DNA from: JAGLSB01 sp023135955
GTDB taxonomy: Bacteria; Bacteroidota; Bacteroidia; Bacteroidales; GCA-2748055
Assembly: GCA_030673645.1 (NCBI GenBank)
Contig: DAOVIO010000039.1
Span: 1 to 27,174 of the forward strand
Direction of reading: 5' to 3'
Length of the DNA stretch: 27,174 bases
The position numbers were made by a program, and so were the translations under genes. The stretch's first letter is position 1; each line of letters starts with the position of its first letter. Below the pieces are notes generated by a model that was not told where the DNA came from, ran no database searches, and saw nothing but the letters and a program-made list of their open reading frames with translations. This document shows positions 19,307-25,506 of this stretch, piece by piece.

Positions 19307-19379
19307 ATGGCATCTTGGTTTAGGCAATGGTAATGTCGACTGGAATGGAAAAGTTGCTCCCGGACCACCAGTGTTTTGA
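19296..19379 (+). pseudogene. Sulfatase fragment (GKWHLGLG region)
   Basis: In the frame beginning at 19296 the codons read VIGKWHLGLG, then NGNVDWNGKVAPGPP, then stop at 19377. This is the S1 sulfatase segment after the formylglycine region that holds the conserved GKWH lysine and histidine. The GLGNGNVDWN-APGP form differs from all four intact sulfatases here, so it is not a recent copy of a neighbour. It overlaps the last codons of the preceding frame and has no start, so it is a relic. Confidence 0.65.
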
Positions 19380-19429
19380 AAGCCTATAAAGGTTTTTTAT
19401 TGAATTGCGAGTTGGAAGGAATTGACTAA
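19367..19429 (+). pseudogene. Possible C-terminal coding remnant
   Basis: A frame ending at TAA 19427-19429 reads VLKAYKGFLLNCELEGID. It has the look of a protein C-terminus and overlaps the end of the sulfatase fragment in a different frame. I cannot assign a family; it may be the tail of the gene that began at 18734 or of the lost sulfatase. Confidence 0.3.
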
Positions 19430-19478
19430 AAACAATGAACAATCAGAATGATATTATTAATATAAAAAGATACATACT

Positions 19479-20870
19479 ATGAATACAAGAAAGAACCTTA
19501 TACCTATTCTATTGCAATGCATTTTTCTAAGTGTTACTGCTCAGAATAATTCACAAAAGCCAAATTTTGTTATCATTCTTGCCGATGATTTAGGCTATGG
19601 CGATGTTGGCTTCACTGGAGGTACACAAATAAAAACTCCACATATCGACGCATTGGCAAAAGCCGGGGTCACATTTACGCAAGGTTATGTTTCTGCCCCT
19701 GTGTGCGGACCTTCACGCGCCGGATTAATGACTGGCCGTAATCAGGTGAATTTCGGATTTGATAATAATCCAATTGTAGACTTACCTCAATTCGACCATA
19801 ACTTTGTGGGATTGCCGGTTGGTGAAGAAACCCTTGCCGACCGATTGGCAGATCTGGGATATGTCAACAGACTGGTTGGTAAGTGGCACCTTGGTGAGGC
19901 TGAGCATTTTCATCCACTGAAACGAGGTTTTCATGAGTTTTGGGGCTACCTGGGAGGAGGACATAATTATTTCCCTACAAAACCGGATGGAGAAGCTTAT
20001 CCAAACAAAATCATTTGCAACTATAAAAAACCACAACCAATCACTTACATCACCGATGATAAGGGTGATGAGTGTGTTGATTTTATCCGACAACATAAAG
20101 ATGAGCCATTTTTTCTCTATGCATCTTTTAATGCTCCTCATGCTCCCATGCAAGCTACAAAGGAGGATTTAAAGCTTTTTACTCATATAAAAGATAAGAA
20201 ACGACGTACCTACTGTGCCATGGTGCATCGATTGGATGTAAATGTTGGGCGAATCATCGATGAACTAAAATCTCAAAAGGTATATGAGAATACAGTCATT
20301 GTGTTTCTAAGCGACAATGGCGGACCTTGTAGTAACAATACATCAATAAATGCCCCCCTTAACGGACAAAAAGGGATTCTGCTGGAAGGAGGCATTCGTG
20401 TACCTTTTGTAATGTCCTATCCCAATCAGATAGTAGCAGATATTAAGTATAACAATCCGGTTTTGAGCCTTGACCTAACACCTACGTTTGTGGCTCTGGC
20501 CGGAGGAGATATTTCACCTGAATCTAAGATTGATGGCGTGAATATATTCCCTTTTATTAATGGTGAAAACAGTGAAAGGCCTCACCCTGAAATGAAATGG
20601 CGCTTCACGATCAGTGCAAGTATCCGGGAAGGTGACTGGAAGCTGGTACGACTACCTGACCGCCTGCCAATGTTGTATAATCTGAGCAATGATATTGCGG
20701 AGCAAAATAACATAGCCGATGAAAATCGGGATATGGTTGAACGTATGTTGAAGAAACTTGGAGACTGGGATGTGTCCTGCCCTCAGGTCCTGTTTCTGGA
20801 AGGCAATCGCTGGAGAAGAGAACAGGTAAACTTATACGATAGAGAATATCAATTATTACAACCCAAATAA
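19479..20870 (+). CDS. S1-family arylsulfatase-type sulfatase, periplasmic
   Basis: This 463-residue sulfatase starts with a Sec signal peptide (residues 1-21, SVTAQ). The opening FVIILADDLGYGDVG has metal ligands Asp36-Asp37. The maturation motif CGPSR (Cys76) lies in SAPVCGPSRAGLMTGR. LVGKWHLGE, NAPHAPM and Asp279-Asn280 in LSDNGGPCSNN complete the active site, followed by LNGQKGILLEGGIRVPF. This is the arylsulfatase A / N-acetylgalactosamine sulfatase-like branch of S1, which in marine Bacteroidota often acts on galactose- or GalNAc-type sulfated glycans; that is family knowledge, not proof of substrate. A gap of only 10 bases separates it from the next sulfatase, so the two are almost certainly co-transcribed. 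Confidence 0.94.
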   Translation: MNTRKNLIPILLQCIFLSVTAQNNSQKPNFVIILADDLGYGDVGFTGGTQIKTPHIDALAKAGVTFTQGYVSAPVCGPSRAGLMTGRNQVNFGFDNNPIVDLPQFDHNFVGLPVGEETLADRLADLGYVNRLVGKWHLGEAEHFHPLKRGFHEFWGYLGGGHNYFPTKPDGEAYPNKIICNYKKPQPITYITDDKGDECVDFIRQHKDEPFFLYASFNAPHAPMQATKEDLKLFTHIKDKKRRTYCAMVHRLDVNVGRIIDELKSQKVYENTVIVFLSDNGGPCSNNTSINAPLNGQKGILLEGGIRVPFVMSYPNQIVADIKYNNPVLSLDLTPTFVALAGGDISPESKIDGVNIFPFINGENSERPHPEMKWRFTISASIREGDWKLVRLPDRLPMLYNLSNDIAEQNNIADENRDMVERMLKKLGDWDVSCPQVLFLEGNRWRREQVNLYDREYQLLQPK

Positions 20871-20880
20871 AAAACAAAAG

Positions 20881-22395
20881 ATGATAAGGAATATTGCAAT
20901 ACTGGTTTTTCTCATAATTAGCCTCTCTTCTTATGCAGAAAAAAATAAGCCTAACCTGGTTTGGATTTTTGTAGAGGATATGAATGATTGGATGGGCTGT
21001 TATGACGACCATACAGTTCCAACCCCAAACATCGACAAACTTGCAGAACAAGGCATTCGTTTTAACCGTGCCTATATGACTGCAGGAGTTTGTTCAGCAT
21101 CGCGTTCTGCAATCGCCCTTGGAACCATGCAAACTACAATTGGTGTTCATAATCACCGTAGTTCAAGGCAGCGTATTCCTGAAGAAGTATTTCATCTCCC
21201 CGAAGATGTAAAAACGGTGTATCAGGTAATGAGAAGCAATGGCTACCATGTTATTAACGCAGGACCCAAAAACGATTTTAACTTTTTATGGCCAACGCAA
21301 AGCCAAATGGAACTTGATAAAGCAACGGGTAGATTTGGAGGTGGAGCTTATTACTCTGAGAATAAGGATGAACTACTTTATGACCTTAACAGTAAAATTT
21401 GGGGCCATAATCCTGAACTATGGAATAATCGGCCTAAAGATAAACCTGTATTTATTCAATTTCAATTAAAGGGAGGCAAGAACACCGGACGTTATAAAAA
21501 TGCAAAACCAATCGAAGGCAAAAATGTAAAAACAGACAAGTTTAATGTATTTACAGATACAAGCAATATTGACGTTATGCCCTTTTACCCCGACCTGCCA
21601 ATTGTTCGAACCGAAATCGCCCATCACTATGATTGCATTCGTCAAACCGATGATGACGTGGGCAAAATTATCGAGGCGCTTAAAAAAGAAGGTTTATACA
21701 ATAATTCAATTGTATTTTTCTGGACAGACCATGGAATGCGACTCCCACGACATAAACAGTGGTTGTACGAAGGAGGAATCCGGGTACCGCTTTTAATTGC
21801 CGGGCCAGGTATTAAAAAAGGACAAGTGCGAGATGATTTGGTAAGCGGTATTGATATTACCGCAACAACCTTAGCCCTTTGTGGAATTGATATTCCAAAG
21901 TATATGGAAGGAAGAGATATGTTAGCGAATAATTATAAACGAGATTATGTGGTTAGTGCCCGCGACCGTTGTGATTTTACTATCGAACGGGTGAGAGCCA
22001 TTACTACTGAACGCTTTAAGTATATCCGAAACTTCCTTACTGATCGCCCGTTTATGCAACCTCAATACCGTGATGGCCGTCCGTATGTTGACGATTTGAG
22101 GGCGTACTACGAGGCCGGAAAAATGAATGAAGCACAGGCCTTTATGTGGTCGGAAACAAGAGTGCCGGAAGAACTTTATGACCTGGAAAACGACCCGAAT
22201 GAAATTAACAACCTGGCCAACGATCCGAATTATTCCAAAGAATTGAAAAAGCACAGAAAATTGCTGGAAAATTGGATAAAAGAAACGGATGACAAAGGTC
22301 AATATCCGGAAACAAAAGAAGCTCTAAAAGGCGCTTTGCAGCAATGGAACGAAAAAGCTGTAAATCCGGAATACGAGAAAGCGAGAAAGAACTAG
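20881..22395 (+). CDS. S1-family sulfatase with CSASR maturation motif
   Basis: This 504-residue sulfatase has a signal peptide (residues 1-19, SSYAE). The first metal loop is FVEDMNDW with Glu32-Asp33 in place of the usual Asp-Asp. The maturation motif is CSASR (Cys71) in TAGVCSASRSAIALG; alanine replaces the proline of the standard C-x-P-S-R motif. Alanine is tolerated at this place in the known consensus, so conversion to formylglycine is still expected. Asp283-His284 lie in WTDHGMRLPRHKQWLYEGG. The EDM/CSASR/TDHGMRLPRHK combination recalls heparan N-sulfatase-like S1_8-type enzymes, a tentative placement. The C-terminus holds ELYDLENDPNEINNLA. It is a different subfamily from the other three sulfatases. 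Confidence 0.92.
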   Translation: MIRNIAILVFLIISLSSYAEKNKPNLVWIFVEDMNDWMGCYDDHTVPTPNIDKLAEQGIRFNRAYMTAGVCSASRSAIALGTMQTTIGVHNHRSSRQRIPEEVFHLPEDVKTVYQVMRSNGYHVINAGPKNDFNFLWPTQSQMELDKATGRFGGGAYYSENKDELLYDLNSKIWGHNPELWNNRPKDKPVFIQFQLKGGKNTGRYKNAKPIEGKNVKTDKFNVFTDTSNIDVMPFYPDLPIVRTEIAHHYDCIRQTDDDVGKIIEALKKEGLYNNSIVFFWTDHGMRLPRHKQWLYEGGIRVPLLIAGPGIKKGQVRDDLVSGIDITATTLALCGIDIPKYMEGRDMLANNYKRDYVVSARDRCDFTIERVRAITTERFKYIRNFLTDRPFMQPQYRDGRPYVDDLRAYYEAGKMNEAQAFMWSETRVPEELYDLENDPNEINNLANDPNYSKELKKHRKLLENWIKETDDKGQYPETKEALKGALQQWNEKAVNPEYEKARKN

Positions 22396-22425
22396 ACGAT
22401 ATATGAATCAAGAGTTTTTAAAACG

Positions 22426-22614
22426 GTGATATTTAAGTATTTGACTATAATAACTATAGCCCTTTTCTCTATAAGTGCTTGTGCGAATACAGAAAAAAGT
22501 GTCCGCGTTAAAAACAGCACCACTGTATGTCGCAATTTCACTTTGAAAACTGTTATCCTTGACAGCTCAGATAAAATAATTGCTGAAATTGAAGTATTTG
22601 GAAAAACTAATTAA
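22426..22614 (+). pseudogene. Short lipoprotein remnant with GH2-like beta-sandwich piece
   Basis: The 62-codon frame (GTG start) encodes a lipoprotein signal (IALFSISAC, Cys19) followed by about 43 residues. The part NFTLKTVILDSSDKIIAE lines up with FALKTIVYDADGTELTSS of the second domain of the intact GH2 enzyme at 23007, so this looks like a GH2 protein reduced to its signal peptide plus part of the Ig-like domain. An ATG at 22403 opens a separate eight-codon frame (MNQEFLKR) that stops across the GTG; a one-base shift would join the two, so the true ancestral start may be 22403. The frame ends at VFGKTN. No catalytic domain is left. A small genuine lipoprotein is the alternative. Confidence 0.5.
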
Positions 22615-22623
22615 TACAAAAAC

Positions 22624-22876
22624 ATGAAGACATTTTTAAAATTATCAATCCTAAGTATCTTCCTAATTTTAGTTTCATGTAGAAAAACCATTATTCAAGA
22701 TAATGCTCAAAAGCTTTGGTACACCAAACCGGCTACCGATTGGCAATCAGAAGCACTGCCCATTGGAAGCTGAAGTTCTTGCTTCAAGCCAGGGTACTTG
22801 TAAAATCCGATACGGGGAAAATACGTATTCAAAAGAAATGAAAGAGGGAGAAAAATGGGTGCTAAACCTGGATTAA
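22624..22876 (+). pseudogene. GH95-like alpha-L-fucosidase relic with central deletion and frameshift
   Basis: From 22624 a 49-codon frame encodes a lipoprotein signal (ILVSC, Cys19) and then KLWYTKPATDWQSEALPIG, the opening signature of GH95 (L-W-Y-P-A-W-EALP-GNG). It stops at 22771-22773. In the next frame 22775-22876 reads VLASSQGTCKIRYGE and ends KWVLNLD, resembling the C-terminal beta domain of the same family. Intact GH95 enzymes have about 750-800 residues, so more than 90 percent of the gene is gone and the two ends are joined out of frame. It implies that the locus once encoded fucose removal. Confidence 0.65.
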
Positions 22877-22926
22877 TACCAGGATTCATAATTTGAAATA
22901 AACAAAACAAGTGTATAATGAAACGA

Positions 22927-22967
22927 GCATAATAAAAGTCTTCTAATACACAGAAGCATGATTATGC
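22927..22967. repeat. Nested hairpin upstream of the GH2 gene
   Basis: GCATAAT (22927-22933) and ATTATGC (22961-22967) are perfectly complementary. Inside them CTTCT (22940-22944) pairs with AGAAG (22952-22956) around a seven-base loop. The result is a 41-base structure with an internal loop of six and four bases, ending 39 bases before the GH2 start. It could be a processing or attenuation element or an operator. There is no T-run after it, so it is not a standard terminator. Confidence 0.5.
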
Positions 22968-23006
22968 GAGTTCCATGAGTTACCAGAAAAAATCAATTAT
23001 AAACGA

Positions 23007-25487
23007 ATGAAAACAAATTTTTTAAAAATTACTTATGCATTGATTTTATCCTTTCTGCTTTTATCATGTGGAGAAGAGCAGCAAAGAATAAGACAATCAT
23101 TTAACGAAGACTGGCTTTTTAGCAAAGGAGAAACAGGAACGGAAGCTTCAATATCCTTTGACGATTCTGGATGGAGAAATCTTGATTTACCTCACGATTG
23201 GGCCATTGAAGGGCCATTCGACTCACAATATGATACGCGTACCGGTGGTTTACCCATTTACGGAACGGCATGGTACCGCAAAAATTTTACGATTGATGAC
23301 AAACAGAAAGGCAACACCGTTACTGTTGAATTTGATGGTGTAATGAACAACGCCGAAGTTTTTCTAAACGGTGAAAAAATAGGTGCCCGTCCATTTGGTT
23401 ACATTGGCTTTCAGGTTGATTTAACACCTCATATAAAATATGGTAAAGAAAATGTTTTGGCCATTCGTGTGGATCCAAAAGAACTATCAGCACGTTGGTA
23501 CCCCGGTGCAGGAATCTACCGGAATGTGTGGCTTGAAATTAAAAATCCGGTGCACATAGCACATTGGGGAACATACATTACTACTCCGGAAATAAGTGAT
23601 GAAAAGGCAGAAGTTAAAATTGAAACAACAATTCAGAATAAGAAAAATCTTATAGGCAAGTTTGCTCTTAAAACAATTGTATATGACGCAGACGGAACGG
23701 AGCTTACTTCAAGCAAAAATAAGATAGAATTTTCTTCAGAAGGAGATGCTGTATTGAATCAGAATCTGATCGTTTCCAATCCAGTATTATGGGAAATGGA
23801 TAATCCTCATTTGTACACAATAAATTCGGTATTGTACAAAAGTGGAACTGTAATCGATACCTACAAATCAACTTTTGGAGTCAGAACTATTGAATTTACA
23901 CAGGAAAATGGATTTCAACTCAACGGAAAGAAAGTTCGCTTCCAAGGAGTTTGTCTGCACCACGACCTGGGACCTTTGGGTGCAGCAGTGAATTACCGTG
24001 CTACCGAGCGTCAATTGGAAATTATGAAAAGTATGGGTGTAAATGCCATACGTACCAGTCACAATCCACCATCACCGGAACAACTGGAGCTTTGTGATAA
24101 AATGGGTATCCTGGTTCAGGTGGAAGCCTTTGATGAATGGGCCATAGCAAAAGTAGAAAACGGTTACAATAAATTCTGGAACGACTGGCACGAAACCGAT
24201 TTGCGCGATATGATTAAGCGCGACCGTAACCATCCTTCTGTAATCATGTGGAGCATTGGAAACGAAATCAAGGAGCAACAAAAGAAATTTGGAGGCAAAG
24301 TAGCCCAAAGTCTTACAGATATTTGTCATGATGAGGATCCAACCCGCCCTGTTACCGCAGGATTTAGTAATTACCCTCAATGTGTAATAAACGGTCTTGC
24401 CGGAGCCATCGATGTGATAGGCCTCAACTATAAACCAACTCAATACGATAATATTATAAAAAAGAATCCTGATTTTATCGTTTATGGCTCCGAAACATCT
24501 TCGTGTGTTAGTTCACGGGGGGTGTACCATTTGCCGGTAGAAAACTACGACAAACACCAATCACTGCAACTTACAAGCTACGATATTATCAGTCCACCAT
24601 GGGCTTATCCGCCCGATTTTGAGATTTATGCACAGGAAACAATGACACATTCCTTAGGAGAATTTATCTGGACGGGGTTTGACTATTTAGGCGAACCTAC
24701 TCCCTTTAACGGACGCGATAACGAAACCCATGGCAAATGGGGAGGTGAGTGGCCTTCGCGCAGTTCATATTTTGGAGCAGTGGACTTATGTGGCTTTCCC
24801 AAAGATCGCTACTACTTCTACCAAAGCAGGTGGACAAAAGAGCCAATGGTGCATATTTTACCTCACTGGAATTGGGAAGATTCAGAATACGAAACAATTC
24901 CGGTTTACTGTTATACAAATGGCGATGAAGCCGAACTTTTCCTAAACGGTAAATCACTGGGAAGAAAAAAGATGGGAAAGGATAAAACCACTATCCCAGC
25001 AGAGTTTAGCTGGTGGAAAAAGCCGGAAACAACCTGGGATTCACCATACAGACTAAACTGGAATGTAAAATACCAGCCTGGCGAATTAAAAATTGTGGCC
25101 TATAAAAACGGAAAAGTACATGCTGAAAAAGTAATTAAAACAGCAAAAGATGCAACAAAAGTTGAACTTGTTCCGGACAGAAAAGAAATAGCAGCCGATG
25201 GCAGTGATTTATCGTTCATCACCGTAAGCATTACAGATGAAGATGGAATCTTTTGCCCTAATGCAGATAATTTGGTCTCTTTTGAAATTGAAGGTGCCGG
25301 AGAAATTACAGCAGTGGGCAATGGTAATGCAGCCACTACCGAATCATTTCAGGCTAATCATCGCAAAGCCTTTAGCGGAAAATGTATGCTGATTGTAAAA
25401 AGTAAGAAAGACGAAGCCGGAGAAATAAAAATTACGGCTACATCAGAAGGATTGGCATCGCAGAATATTACAATTAAAAGCCTTTAA
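23007..25487 (+). CDS. GH2 beta-galactosidase-like glycosidase, lipoprotein
   Basis: This 826-residue enzyme is a retaining exo-beta-glycosidase of family GH2, most likely a beta-galactosidase. The lipoprotein signal ends LLLSC (Cys21) and is followed by GEE, an acidic pattern compatible with surface export in Bacteroidota. Domain order is a jelly-roll sugar-binding domain (about 28-185, with WAIEGPFD and WYRKNF), an Ig-like sandwich (about 190-290), and a TIM barrel (about 290-605). The barrel has acid/base Glu420 in WSIGNEIKEQ and nucleophile Glu496 in VYGSETSS; RTSHNPPSPEQ is another GH2 hallmark. A DUF4982-type domain (about 605-700) and a C-terminal Ig-like domain (about 720-826) follow. 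It should remove a galactose-type residue after desulfation. It follows the fucosidase relic by 130 bases. Confidence 0.94.
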   Translation: MKTNFLKITYALILSFLLLSCGEEQQRIRQSFNEDWLFSKGETGTEASISFDDSGWRNLDLPHDWAIEGPFDSQYDTRTGGLPIYGTAWYRKNFTIDDKQKGNTVTVEFDGVMNNAEVFLNGEKIGARPFGYIGFQVDLTPHIKYGKENVLAIRVDPKELSARWYPGAGIYRNVWLEIKNPVHIAHWGTYITTPEISDEKAEVKIETTIQNKKNLIGKFALKTIVYDADGTELTSSKNKIEFSSEGDAVLNQNLIVSNPVLWEMDNPHLYTINSVLYKSGTVIDTYKSTFGVRTIEFTQENGFQLNGKKVRFQGVCLHHDLGPLGAAVNYRATERQLEIMKSMGVNAIRTSHNPPSPEQLELCDKMGILVQVEAFDEWAIAKVENGYNKFWNDWHETDLRDMIKRDRNHPSVIMWSIGNEIKEQQKKFGGKVAQSLTDICHDEDPTRPVTAGFSNYPQCVINGLAGAIDVIGLNYKPTQYDNIIKKNPDFIVYGSETSSCVSSRGVYHLPVENYDKHQSLQLTSYDIISPPWAYPPDFEIYAQETMTHSLGEFIWTGFDYLGEPTPFNGRDNETHGKWGGEWPSRSSYFGAVDLCGFPKDRYYFYQSRWTKEPMVHILPHWNWEDSEYETIPVYCYTNGDEAELFLNGKSLGRKKMGKDKTTIPAEFSWWKKPETTWDSPYRLNWNVKYQPGELKIVAYKNGKVHAEKVIKTAKDATKVELVPDRKEIAADGSDLSFITVSITDEDGIFCPNADNLVSFEIEGAGEITAVGNGNAATTESFQANHRKAFSGKCMLIVKSKKDEAGEIKITATSEGLASQNITIKSL

Positions 25488-25506
25488 AATAGTATAAGTA
25501 AATTAA

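Noticed and set aside
20611..21051. Antisense 146-codon frame spanning two sulfatase genes
   Set aside because: It covers conserved active-site codons of the sulfatase at 20881 and the junction between two genes; no domain is visible.
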